NCBI RefSeq assembly: GCF_017591425.1
Contig: NW_024466599.1
Coordinates: 29,736,001 to 29,800,000 of the forward strand
Length of the DNA stretch: 64,000 bases
Origin: Ochotona curzoniae
Lineage: Eukaryota > Chordata > Mammalia > Lagomorpha > Ochotonidae
Reading direction: 5' to 3'
The notes beneath the pieces are model-generated. The model was not told where the DNA came from, searched no databases, and was given only the letters and a program-made list of their open reading frames with translations. Position 1 is the first letter of the stretch. Every line of letters begins with the position of its first letter. Made by a program: the position numbers and the translations under genes. Positions 22,592 through 32,140 of the stretch are shown here, one piece after another.

Positions 22592-24889
22592 GTACGAGGC
22601 GGGTGCGGGTGGTGCTGGCCGCCCTGGCTGGGAGAGGACCCCCACCCCTCCACCCCAACTCCTCAACCTCAGACTTAAGAGATACGGAGCTCGGCGACTG
22701 CCCCTGCGCTAAGGCAGACACGGAACCGAACCTAGGTGTTTTCCATGCACCGCCCTGTCACTCACTGGCTCCTGGGTGGGCCTCCCTTTCCCCCACGACC
22801 TCCTGCGGTTCTCAGTTTCCACATATCCCGTTCAAACAGAGACCAGGACTCAGGGTCCTAATATTCAGGAGCTACAGCAGTTTGTTAGGCTCTTAAGACC
22901 CTGCTGGTGTTTGGAGTTAGGGTACTGCACACCAGGGAACATGCCCCAAATGACCCCAAGGCAAGCCAGGGGACAGCAGAGGTCTCTTTCCCGGGTCGGA
23001 ATTCTGCCAGAGTGATAGAGTTCCTGTTCTTGATAACATATGGATTCCACTTCCAACCCCTTGTCTGGCTTTGGAGATGGGGTGGGACAGCGGTGGGATT
23101 GGGAAGGGGCAGAAAGAGATCATGTGCGCTGTTTGATTTTTAAGGGCCCCCCTACCACCACTACCCCCTGCCCCACTCAGAAGCCCCTGGGGAGAGGTAG
23201 GGGAACGGGCCAGAAAATGTGCAGCGTTTCCCAGAAGTGACTCTGGGGTTCATCCAAACTTAAAGTGGATCTGCAGGAAGCCGGGCTGTGAGGGTTCTGT
23301 GCAGAGTGTTACACTGTGTGGAGGGTGGAGCAGACCACATACCAGGGTCCCCACTAAGTGCACCTCTGCCTCTCCTGTTGGCTAGGGGACAGGCAGGAGA
23401 AAGCCCCTCTCACCTCCCAAGTTAGATCCAGGGCCAGAGACTTCTCCCAAAGACCACTGCCTCAACACACCCTGCTTCTTCTCCCAGGTCCTTGTCCTTG
23501 GCACACGCTGTTCACTTGGCTGGTGGTTGAACTGACTGAGAGCCGAATTTGCCTGCTCTCAGCCTGGTGGAGTGGAAGGAGTGTGCAAGATTCCCCAGAA
23601 GTGGGTCTTGCCCGCATTGCCCAGCTCCCGGTCCACAACCACGGGGCTGTAACCAGCTGCTCATACTGTGAACCCAGGCATCCCTCCCTGCTTATCCTAG
23701 GGAGTGAGTTGGGACCCAGGCCAGGAGAATAGTGGACAGAACAGAGAAGAGGTATGCTGGAGAGCTGATACCCCTGCTGGCTCCCTGTCCCCACCACTAT
23801 GCTCAGGAACTTGGGACAGGGTCCCGGGCCCTGCACTGGTGGCAGGAGGTTGTGGGCAGGGCCCACGGTTGTGTGTGGTTCTGCCTGGCTGTGCAGTGGT
23901 TGCTGTGTCCAGACCTTAAGGCGCTGAGCGCCTGGTTACGTGGCCATCCTGACTGGGAAGATCCTGTTCTTTTCACTTCCCAGGGGCTCCTGGGAACTTT
24001 AAGGAAACTTTCGGGTGTCAGCCAGATTAGAGGGGGCGGAGAGACTCTGAGGGACTTAGCAGAATGCAAGCACCCCTCTCTAAGGACAGGTTTGATGTGT
24101 CGCCTACTTTCCTGTCCCACCCCAGACCTCTGATAGACACCCTGCCAGTGCCCCCCACCCACACACACCACAGGAGGGGTTGTCTTCTGAATGACCAACC
24201 CTCAGCCCAATTCTGAAGGCGCGCAGGAAAAGCCAGGCAACTAGACACTTCAACCCCTTCCCCTGTCACACAAGTGCAGAGGGTCAGGGGCTGGAGCCAG
24301 CCACCCTAGGGCACAAGGGTTCCTAAAGTAAAGTGAGGCATTTTCCAATAAGGAGTAGAGAGGGAAGTTAAAGTGGAGGTCCCAGAGTATGGGTTTAGGG
24401 CTGCTCTGGGGGATCTTCCCGCTTTGTGCCTTTTGCCTCAGGTTAAGGTGCCCGTGGCTCCTCTAACAGTTAGCCCATGCTGCCAGGGAAGCCGGGCACA
24501 GGACCCTGCCTCTCAGGGGACCTCAGTGTCAACGCACAGAGAACCAGTAATGGTGTTGTTGGAATCGCTTTTCATAATTTAAATTTGCAAAACTGTTTGA
24601 CTGCTTGCTGAGCTGGGAGGGAACCAGAGGCTGTTGCTAGTGGGCCCCAGGCCCCAGGCCCACGCCCAAGAGCCCCTCTGTCCCTTGGAGCAGCCCAAAA
24701 TCAGCATGGTGGGTGCTTGGAGAAAATGCTAGGGCAGCAGATCCCATAGCACGGCTCCCAGCACGTGCTCTGCTCGCCAAGGCAGCCTGGTGGCCTGGTG
24801 CGCCCTGTCCATGTGCTGCCATGCCTCCCCACCCTCCACTATTTCTCTCCCCCCCCCCCACACACACACTCTGTCTCTCTCCCCTCTCG

Positions 24890-24920
<31 letters not shown>

Positions 24921-27900
24921 ACTCTCTCTCTCTCTCTCCCCCTTTCCCTCCCTCACTCCCTCACGTGATAGATGCCTCAGGATCCTGGGGTCAGAGGGCA
25001 CACGGGTCTTCCCTTCCCCCACCCCTGCCATCCTGGGGGCCCGCCGGCCTCCGCCAGCCCAAGTTCTGACCCTGCTGGAGTATATTTCTTCTCTCGCCTA
25101 AACAAAAGATGCGCTCAGACCTCTTATTCCTGTGCTTCCTGGGGAAAGGCGGGGCGGGGGGGGGGGTGCAATGGTGTCTTTTTATTTTTTCCTGAGGGGT
25201 GTTGATTAATACCTCGTTAACAGCACATTTAACGACCTCCGAGTGTTTAATAACCTTCAGAAGTTTCCCACAAAGGCTCACAGACTCTGGGCAAGAAAAT
25301 GAGAACCAGGCTCCAGGGCTGCTCCCCTTTGCCTTACCCTCCCACCCCAGGAGGATTGGGGCTTCTCTGATCCCATGGGGGGGAGAAGTATGGGGAGAGA
25401 GGGGAAGAAGGTCTTGAAACTTACGCCTTCACCCCACCCTCCCGAGTCACAGCCCAAGTGATCTGACAACCAGCCAGCAGGGCTTGGACCGCTGGCCCCA
25501 GGGGGAGCTGCCAGGGTTGTCCTGAGGAGAGAGGCAGGCACCAAAGGGGACCTGGGATGGACCGCAGGGGACAACAGACAGGTCCATGGAGCCACAGACT
25601 TGGCCTGCCCCATCCTCCCCGTCTCCTGGGAATCTGTCATCTTGCCTTGGTCCAGCCCTGAGTGACCAACCCCCAGCCCATTTCTGAAGGCACCGCGCAG
25701 GAAAAGCTGGGCAGCTAGACACTTCAACCCCTTCCCGTGTCACGCAAATGCAGAGGGTCAGGGGCCGGAGTCGGCCACCCTTGGGTACAAGGGTTCCTAA
25801 AGTAAAGCTGAGCCTTGGTATTGCCAGCCTGTGGGTGCTGGCTGTTGTAAGCCTCAGCCAAGCCCCCAGCGGCCGTGCAGCGTGTGGAGAGGGACTGATC
25901 AAGCTGAGCTAGTGCTTGCCAGAGGTCCCTGCCTAGCCAGTTGGTGATGAGTTGGCAGCTACCTGTGGCCAGGCTGCCCTGGAACCTCTCTCCCTGCTGC
26001 CTCCTTCTATACACATTCCGCCCCTGCCTGGTGCCCCGAACGCTCATGCACAGCACCTCCAGGAGTATGCCCCTCGAGTTGCTTTTGTTCTTATCAACAC
26101 TAGTTCCTCCCATGGAGCAGAGGAAGGGGAAAATGGAGCTGTCAGAAAGTGGAAAGGATAAGGGTTAGACAGGGCTTGGAGGAGGGGCAATGCTTATGTA
26201 GGAGCTCAGATATTAGCAGACAGTATTCTTGGAAAGAACCAGGGTGTAGAATCAGAGTGGCATACACATGGATGCCAGCTCCCACGTTTCTTTGCTGTGG
26301 GATTTTACATAAGCAACTTCACCTCTCTGATTGCCTCACCTGTAATTGGAGCAAATCACAGTACCCACAGTTCCTGTGGGGATTATCATAGGAACCGAGT
26401 TTTCCATGTGGGGCATTTAGCGTGGTGTCCGGCCTGTGCTTCACATGTGGTGGCCACACCTGTCCATTTACCCAGGTAGCCAGAGGTGAGGGTTCACACA
26501 ATCAGGTGATGGCCACAAGGAGGTGAGGGCAGGCTTCCCAGGCAGCACTCCTGTTCTCTTCCAGCCTGAGCTGAAGCAAAGGCCTCGGGGTAGCTGAGGA
26601 GGGGCAGCATCTGACAGTGCAGCCCATCTCTGCCCCTACCCCCACGCTGTGACCTAATGACCTGCCCTGGGCTTCCCCCAGCTCTATGGCTACTGCTACC
26701 AGGACAGCGAGGACATCCCGGACACCCTGACCACCATCACGGAGCTGGGCGCCCCTGTGGAGATGATCCAGCTGCTGCAGACCTCCTGGGAGGACCGGTT
26801 CCGAGTGAGCAGGGGAGGCGGGCTGGAGTCCCAGGTTCTCCCTTAGAAGGCCAGCCCTGCAGAATAGCTCTCGCTGCCCCTCAGCCAGCTGGTGCACCCT
26901 CCCAGCTCAGGGGAGAAAGGGGGAGGGGGAGGGAGGGAGCACTGGCTGCCTCTGCCATCAGCCATGGGGTTAAAAGAGAGAAGACATAGGGCACCCTGAG
27001 CCCTTGCCCTCCTCGACGCCCCCGCCCAGCCCCCACACCCCTGCACAGAAAACTCACACGCAATATGCACTCCCTCAGCCTGCTGCAAGAAGGCCTGTAT
27101 CCTGGAGCCAGTCCTTGTGAACCTTCCTCCATGTCCGTACCCTGAATTAAACCAGCACTCCAGATGGACTTTCAAGAAAACCATTTTTGCTATGCCAGAC
27201 ACCAGCATCCACTCCCCACTATCTCCCATTCACTCCACGATTGCAGGGTCAGACCAGCCAGGGGTTGTTAGAAAATTCACCAACCTCTTCCGTTAAGTCC
27301 CCTGGCTTCAACCCTTACTGAGCATCAGGACCCACAAAAGAGAATCCCCCAGCTTTAGCCTGAGGCCCAGAGGAAAGAGCCTCGGCTCAGGACCGAACTC
27401 GCGTCTGCTCCTCAGATCTGCCTCAGCCTGGGCCGTCTCCTCCACCACCTGGCCCACTCTCCGCTGGGCTCGGTGACTCTGCTGGACTTCCGCCCTCGGC
27501 AGTTTGTGCTGGTGGACGGGGAGCTGAAGGTGACAGACCTGGATGATGCACGCGTGGAGGAAACACCATGTGCAAGCAGCACCGACTGCATTCTTGAGTT
27601 TCCAGCCAGGAACTTCACCCTGCCCTGCTCAGCTCAGGGCTGGTGCGAGGGCATGAATGAGAAACGCAACCTCTACAATGCTTACAGGTGACCTCCACCC
27701 CCTACGCCCCACTAGATCATCAAGAGAGGGAGGGAGGGCCTAGGAGGTCAGCACAGGAAGAGAGCCAGGATTGGGTCTGGGAGGCCAGCTGGGAAAGGGA
27801 GATGCAGCCTTGACCAATGGGGCTGCTAGTAGAGGAAGGCTGCCACCCCGTCAAAAAAGTTTATGAGGGTGAAGCTAAAAATAGACCGCTCCAAGGAGAA

Positions 27901-30701
27901 TTTGGGGCTGCAGGGTGGCAGCTGGAGGCTTCTTAAAATAGTGTTGCACTTAGAGCCCAGGGCTGCTGGGACTGGCACTTTCCTTCCCACCCTGGCTCTT
28001 GACCTCTGCAAAGCTGCCCGACTGAGCCACTGTGATACCAGGGTCATTTGGGAAAACTGGAGACTGGTCCATGTAGAAGTCCTGGGGAAGCAGGGACCAA
28101 ATAGACTTTGGCTTCTACTTTCTTCACAAATGCCCAATCTCATCTCTGAATCTAAGCAGGTACCACAGCATGCCTTGGGGTGTGCCTGGTGGCCAAGAAC
28201 CAGTCTCCCTGGCCTGGCTAGGCTGGGTCTCTTTCTGGAGTTGGGGATGTGTCCTCCAGAGCCAGGAGGATCCTGAGCCCTGGTTTCTCCCGGCCACAGG
28301 TTTTTCTTCACCTACCTCCTGCCCCACAGTGCCCCACCCTCACTGCGGCCCCTGCTGGACAGCATCGTCAATGCCACAGGTGAGTGCCCAGGGGACCCTC
28401 TGCTTCCCATTGCCTGACCCTTCCCAGCAGGATAGAAACAGTGACCAAGGCTGCAAAGGAGACACCGCCCTTTCCCCCCATGGCAGCATCTGTGATGGGC
28501 CCTCCCCTGCCCACCAGTCAGACACCTGCACTCAGGCCACTTGAGGGGGCGCAAGGAAGGTGGAACAGCTGGCTATGTACCTTAGGGCAGACTGGGACAT
28601 GAGGCCCCCTGCCCATGCCTCATTGCACTCCACAGGAGAGCTCACCTGGGGGGTGGACGAGACCCTGAGCCAGCTGGAGAAGGTGCTGCACCTGTACCGG
28701 AGCGGGCAATACCTGCAGAACTCCTCAGCGAGCAACAGTGCTGGTGAGTGGTGCCAACAGGGACCCCCATACTAGGAAGGGAGAGACAGGTTTGCGGGAA
28801 TTGAAGGGACCACCACCCCTCCAAGAACTCTTGTCTCCCAGAGCCACTCTTAGGAGTCCAGCTGGAGTGATGCCAAGTGTTCAGCCTTCATTTGGAGCTC
28901 TCCACTCTGGCTGAGCTGGGAGAGCTGAGGGGGAAGCTGTGGCATCCTTCCTCCAGATGGCTCCCACGCTACCATATGCAGGCTGCATGACTGAGCAAGT
29001 CACTGCCTCGAACCTGACTCTCCTCATCTGTGAGTTGGGTTCCATAGTACCCACCTCACAAAATACTAGTGGGGAGTAAGTACCAGGTGGGGTGGGTGAA
29101 AGCAGGAGTGCACTTCCTATTGCACCATGGAAACAGCCTGCCTTGGCTTCTCTTGTCCTCCTCTGCTCCCCTGGGTGGGGAAGGGGCTGTCCAAGGCACT
29201 ACCACGACGCCCCTGGGGGTGGGGAGAGTTCCAGCCCCAGTTGCAGGTTGTAGTCTGCCCATTGAAGCCTTGGGGTTTGACCATGGTTGACAGGGCAAGG
29301 GGTCCACAGCCTGCCTGCTCAAGAAGCCCTGGCCAGTCTCAGGGGTGGGGGAACCCTCGTTAGCCCTGTAAATAAAGTTTAACGAGGTGAACAATGGCTG
29401 GCTCTGTCCCTGAGGAGGCCGTTTATGGGGCCATAAATCACAGCCAGCCCTGGACTTTGGTCTAGGCTCTGGTAGGAGAAGGAGGCAGGAGGGCGGGGAG
29501 GCCGAGGTCCAGAGCTGGGGCTCCATGGCAAAATGAACACGAGCTCTGTAGATGACTGGGAGTTGTTTTCAGGGCCTCTGCAGAGCTCTCTGTGTAATGG
29601 GAAGATCACAGCTTCTTCCTCTAGCCCCCTCCTCAACACTCTAACCATGGGTGTTTTGCATACCTCTCTTAACTTGCCAAGTCCCTGACTGTTCCCCCAA
29701 TCCCCGGCCTGTCTGTGCAGCTTGCTCACCACAGTGCCCCAAGGCTGGGAGCACCCATGGGAGAGGGACACTCTGAGAATGACCCACAGACCAGTAGCCC
29801 TGGTTGAAATGCAGATTCTCAGGTGTCCACACCAAATCTGCACTCTGACAAGTTCCCGAGCAATTCATGGGCACCACTCCAGTCAGAGAAGCCCAGCTCC
29901 CAATGCCTCCACCGCCCTGACCTCAGTGATTAGCCTGGCAGCTGGCGGTAGCTCAGTGGGTACAATTTGGAACACACACAAGCGTTCATGCACACGCATA
30001 TGCACACACACACACTCACAGACACTCAGCATCCTGTACTGCCCATGCCAGCTGTGGGCCCTGAGATCTGAGAATTGCTTCTTCCCAAGACCAAATCAGT
30101 GCCCGCCTTGTTTGAGCAGCCTGCCCAGTTTCAGCCGTGGTGACTGGCGTTATCTCCACGCTAGGGGCCGAGCTTCAACTTCTTCCTGCAAGATGAGTCC
30201 TGCAGCTCTTTGAAGCAAGTGGCCCCTGTCCCTGCCACTGGGCACACAGCGTTGGCATTTTGCTCTGTCCTCCGCCCACAGAATACCAGCGCCTCCCAGA
30301 CAGCACCATCCCCCAGGAGGACTACCGCTGCTGGCCATCCTACCACCACGGAGGCTGTCTCCTTTCAGTCTTCAACCTGGCTGAGGCCGTGGACGTCTGT
30401 GAGAGCCATGCCCAGTGCCATGCCTTTGTGGTCACTAACCAGACCACCTGGACAGGTGTGCCACTGGGAGAGGGCATCCCCAGGGGAGGTTGACAGGAAG
30501 TGAGTCCTCCTGGGAAGCCAGCGCAGAGGCTGGGATGGTGGGTGGGTGTGCCCATGTCTTCAAGGCATTAGAGAGAGAAGTCTCCAGCCTCCTTACCTCT
30601 CACCTCTGCCACCAGGTCGCAAGCTGGTCTTTTTCAAAAGTGGATGGAGCCAAGTGGTCCCAGATCCCAACAAGACCACCTATGTGAGAACCTCTGGCTG
30701 A
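21953..30701 (+). CDS. PKDCC: PKDCC (vertebrate lonesome kinase, VLK), complete seven-exon gene
   Basis: Joined exons 21953-22591, 26682-26804, 27416-27687, 28300-28379, 28636-28743, 30282-30455 and 30616-30701 total 1482 nt, or 493 residues plus stop. The family is a secretory-pathway/secreted tyrosine kinase that phosphorylates extracellular and ER-resident proteins and is needed for skeletal, lung and palate development (established knowledge). Visible in the translation: a basic N-terminus and hydrophobic segment (about residues 6-28, signal peptide or anchor); a Pro/Gly/Arg-rich linker (about 29-125); a glycine loop GSGYTK (145-150); the ATP lysine K166 in VALK; a likely alpha-C glutamate E199; HPN at 208-210; a divergent catalytic loop LLDFRPRQF with D278 where HRD is expected; DLD (295-297) replacing DFG; N-glycosylation sequons at N137, N320, N369, N400 and N460; and a Cys-rich C-terminal part. 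The start is the first in-frame ATG and matches the human N-terminus as I remember it. No frameshift or stop is seen. Confidence 0.97.
24188..24340. repeat. Intron-1 duplicated segment, copy A
   Basis: About 153 bp, roughly 85-88% identical by eye to 25659-25814 in the same orientation. Shared runs include CTAGACACTTCAACCCCTTC and CACAAGGGTTCCTAAAGTAA with one mismatch. It is not a repeat family I recognise, so a local duplication within intron 1 about 1.47 kb apart is likely. Confidence 0.8.
24850..24962. repeat. Poly-C / (CA)n / (CT)n compound tract in intron 1
   Basis: A C run is followed by CACACA, TCTCTC, a longer (AC)n run, (TC)n and CCCTTTCCCTCCCTCACTCC. Apart from the CA parts the strand is nearly all pyrimidine, a composition that can form triplex or Z-type structures. 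Confidence 0.85.
25180..25275. promoter_or_regulatory. Enhancer-like block in intron 1
   Basis: TGTTGATTAATACCTCGTTAAC, split here as TTGATTAAT and CGTTAAC, is followed by GTGTTTAATAACC: three homeodomain/HNF1-type cores in 60 bp of a GC-rich intron. Functional assignment is inference. Confidence 0.3.
25659..25814. repeat. Intron-1 duplicated segment, copy B
   Basis: The second copy of the segment at 24188-24340 has small indels (for example CACCGCGCAGG against CGCGCAGG). Divergence at many scattered sites shows it is not a recent duplication or an assembly artefact. The intervening 1.3 kb is not duplicated. Confidence 0.8.
26285..26410 (+). repeat. MIR SINE relic in intron 1
   Basis: Diverged match to the MIR core, with 'cttcacctctctgattgcctcacctg' -like word order (Leu-tRNA-derived ancient SINE), then TGTGGGGATTATCATAGG in place of the usual TTGTGAGGATTAAATGAG. 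Confidence 0.65.
26682..26804 (+). CDS. PKDCC: PKDCC coding exon 2
   Basis: This 123-nt exon encodes residues 214-254 ([10 protein letters not shown]... to ...TSWEDRFR). The acceptor is CTTCCCCCAG|CTC and the donor CGA|GTGAGC, with phase 0 on both sides. It covers beta-4/beta-5, the hinge and the following helix of the kinase N-lobe/C-lobe junction. Confidence 0.96.
26805..27415 (+). other. PKDCC: PKDCC intron 2
   Basis: 611 bp, donor GTGAGC and acceptor TCCTCAG. It opens with a purine-rich GGGAGG stretch and otherwise has unique sequence with no recognised repeat or RNA gene. Confidence 0.9.
27416..27687 (+). CDS. PKDCC: PKDCC coding exon 3 (catalytic core)
   Basis: This 272-nt exon encodes residues 255-344 and two bases of codon 345. 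The acceptor is CTCCTCAG|ATC and the donor TACAG|GTGACC. It contains the divergent catalytic loop ([10 protein letters not shown]278) and the DLD metal-binding motif (D295), followed by a Cys-containing activation segment (C307, C312, C325, C331) and sequon N320-F-T. Confidence 0.96.
27688..28299 (+). other. PKDCC: PKDCC intron 3
   Basis: 612 bp, donor GTGACC (weaker than GTRAGT) and acceptor GGCCACAG. Unique sequence; nothing recognised in it. Confidence 0.9.
28300..28379 (+). CDS. PKDCC: PKDCC coding exon 4
   Basis: This 80-nt exon completes R345 and encodes [10 protein letters not shown]... to SIVNAT (residues 345-371), plus the first base of G372. The acceptor is GGCCACAG|G and the donor CCACAG|GTGAGT. 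It carries sequon N369-A-T and C-lobe helix sequence. Confidence 0.95.
28380..28635 (+). other. PKDCC: PKDCC intron 4
   Basis: 256 bp, donor GTGAGT and acceptor CTCCACAG. No repeat recognised. Confidence 0.9.
28636..28743 (+). CDS. PKDCC: PKDCC coding exon 5
   Basis: This 108-nt exon encodes G372 to A407 plus the first base of E408 ([20 protein letters not shown] onward). The acceptor is CTCCACAG|GAG and the donor GCTG|GTGAGT. It ends in the Ser/Asn-rich stretch containing sequon N400-S-S. Confidence 0.95.
28965..29085 (+). repeat. MIR SINE relic in intron 5
   Basis: Contains TGAGCAAGTCACTGCCTC followed by CTCCTCATCTGTGAGTTGGG, the standard MIR order of 'gacctcgggcaagtcac' then 'cctcatctgtaaaatggg', on the + strand. 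Confidence 0.7.
29370..29465. promoter_or_regulatory. Enhancer-like block in intron 5
   Basis: An AT-rich patch in a GC-rich intron carries TAAATAAAGTTTAACGAG, then GAACAATGG (a strong SOX-type word) and two HOX/CDX-type words, TTTATGG and CCATAAATCA, which are near inverted copies of each other. Regulatory function is inferred from composition and motifs only. Confidence 0.35.
30282..30455 (+). CDS. PKDCC: PKDCC coding exon 6
   Basis: This 174-nt exon encodes E408 to T465 plus one base of G466. The acceptor is GCCCACAG|AA and the donor GGACAG|GTGTGC. The C-terminal cysteines C424, C433, C447 and C453 and sequon N460-Q-T lie here, consistent with a disulfide-bonded lumenal/extracellular domain. 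Confidence 0.95.
30456..30615 (+). other. PKDCC: PKDCC intron 6
   Basis: 160 bp, donor GTGTGC and acceptor TGCCACCAG. The shortest intron; nothing else recognised. Confidence 0.9.
30616..30701 (+). CDS. PKDCC: PKDCC coding exon 7 (terminal)
   Basis: The last coding exon begins after CTGCCACCAG, completes G466 and encodes [14 protein letters not shown]... to ...TYVRTSG, followed by TGA at 30699-30701. The C-terminus sits where the human protein ends, so it is not truncated. Confidence 0.96.
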
Positions 30702-31083
30702 CTGGGCTGAAGGCTCCACTGACCAGCTGACCAACCCTGCCGGCTGGACTGACCCACAGCAGGAGGGACTTGCACAAGCAGTATGGCATGTCACCTGGGG
30801 CCCCCTGTAGACATGGCTGCCATCCCAGACAGATTGATGTGACCAGGACAAATGTGCAATAATGCAAAATGTTAAAATGTGAGTTTACCAACCTAGGTAT
30901 GGGACTGCTGGCTTCTGGGCCGGGACTCATGGGAGGTTGGCCCAGGGCCTCTCCAAATCCTCTGGGCTGTGAGCATAGCTCAGGCCAGCCTCCGCACCGG
31001 GGCGGGGGTTGTGCCCCACCCTGGGACAGAGCCGTGGGCAGCCCCATCGCTGAGGTCGCAGTGTGAGAATGTAGCCAAAGCCC

Positions 31084-31128
31084 TGTTGCTGCTGCTGCCG
31101 CCGCCACCATCACTGCTGCTGCCACCGT
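31084..31128 (+). repeat. CTG/CCG triplet tract in the PKDCC 3' UTR
   Basis: GTTGCTGCTGCTGCCGCCGCC is followed by CACTGCTGCTGCC, a short interrupted triplet repeat in transcribed sequence. The interruptions make it stable-looking. Confidence 0.8.
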
Positions 31129-31499
31129 GCCTGCCACGGCACGCAGGGCTGCTGCATGGGACAGTCAGTCACAGGAGTGCGCTTTTGAAGTGCCCCTAGC
31201 TGTGAGTGATCCTCTGCCTGCAGGGGCCTCTCTGACCCCCTGACTGGGGCACTCCTGGGCCCGCCCAAGGGTCAGGAGCAGAGGCACGCGCGTCCATATT
31301 GAGCCAAGATTGGGGGTGGAGAAGCAGGTTGCCTTTTGAGCCAGGACCTGGGGTGGGGGTGGGGCCGGGGTCTTTCTGCCTCATTTGCTTTCAGTGAAAG
31401 CCGCAAAGGAGCCAAAAATCAGGCTCCAACCCCCTCCTGGAGTTTGTATATGCAGAAGCTTTTGTACTTCTTGTTCATGAAATGGTTTATTTTTGTAAA

Positions 31500-31535
31500 A
31501 ATAAAATAAGGCAAAAACCTTGATTAGTTAATAAA
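31500..31535 (+). terminator. PKDCC: PKDCC polyadenylation signals
   Basis: AATAAA occurs at 31500-31505 and again at 31530-31535. Cleavage would fall about 10-30 nt after one of them. The pair may give alternative ends 30 nt apart. Confidence 0.7.
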
Positions 31536-31832
31536 ATGACGCCTCATGGCAGAAGCCCTTCCCAAGCCAGGGTTTCTTAGGCTGTGACCTTATGGCTCTC
31601 GGTCATGTTCCTGGTGTGTGTTTAAGGCTGTGTGTGTGTGCCATTGAGTATGAAGCCACCAAAATGTGTGTTCAGGGCCTGCCTCTGTGGTGCCCTCCTG
31701 CCCTAACTAGGGCTGCTGACATAACTGTCCCAACAAAACCCATGAGGAGCCAGGCTCCTGGCTGGAACATCTCTGCATGTCTCTCTCCTTCTCTATCTCT
31801 GCTTTTCTAATAGATAAGAAATGTCTTTTTAT

Positions 31833-32110
31833 GATCTCATTTATTTGAAAGGCACAGAGAGAAAGGAAGAGACACAGAATATCTGTCCGTTGGTTCATTT
31901 CCCAGATGACAGCAACAGCCAGGATTGGGCCAGCGGGAAGCCAGGAGCTTCCTCCAGGTCTCCCATATGGTGCTGGGGCTCAGGCACTTGGGTCATCTTT
32001 CACTGTTTTCCAGGAACGTTAGTAGGGAGCTGGATCAGAAACGGAGCAGCCATATGGAATGCCAGTGCCAAAGGTGGTAGACTGACCCAATGTACTACAA
32101 CACTAGCCCC
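31833..32110 (-). mobile_element. C-SINE, nested in an older SINE relic
   Basis: Reversed copy from CTCATTTATTTGAAAGGCAC to CTACAACACTAGCCCC. Remnants of a + strand SINE (GAGGAGCCAGGCTCCTGGCT, 31741-31832, and the TAAAAAATAAATCTT tail at 32111-32140) flank it. Confidence 0.8.
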
Positions 32111-32140
32111 TAAAAAATAAATCTTAAAAAATAAATGTCC

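Larger units (their letters stand above)
21060..22640 (+). promoter_or_regulatory. PKDCC: CpG island promoter of PKDCC
   Basis: The sequence turns abruptly to very high G+C with dense CpG around 21060 and returns to ordinary composition in early intron 1. It covers the proximal promoter, 5' leader and all of exon 1, the usual arrangement for a developmental gene. GC boxes are seen upstream of the TATA-like box (for example GGGGGCGGGC near 21724). Confidence 0.9.
22592..26681 (+). other. PKDCC: PKDCC intron 1
   Basis: The longest intron (4090 bp) has donor GTACGA and acceptor CCCCCAG. It contains the duplicated segment pair, the CA/CT tract at 24850-24960, an AT-rich homeobox-like block at 25180-25275, an AT-rich island at 24530-24605 and a MIR at 26285-26410. 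No SINE insertion was seen, in contrast to the flanking intergenic DNA. Confidence 0.9.
28744..30281 (+). other. PKDCC: PKDCC intron 5
   Basis: 1538 bp. It contains a MIR near 28965-29085, an enhancer-like block at 29370-29465 and a CA-rich stretch near 29975-30025. It has no lagomorph SINE. Confidence 0.9.
30702..31550 (+). other. PKDCC: PKDCC 3' untranslated region
   Basis: The region between the TGA and the poly(A) signals is about 0.8 kb. It includes a CTG/CCG triplet tract at 31084-31128 and the A/T-rich end TTTATTTTTGTAAAAATAAA. A GT-rich stretch (GGTGTGTGTTTAAGGCTGTG) at about 31612-31640 downstream fits a poly(A) downstream element. Confidence 0.75.

Noticed and set aside
21791..22666. 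291-codon ORF on the - strand
   Set aside because: It is the antisense of PKDCC exon 1 and is open only because of extreme GC content; no familiar domain.
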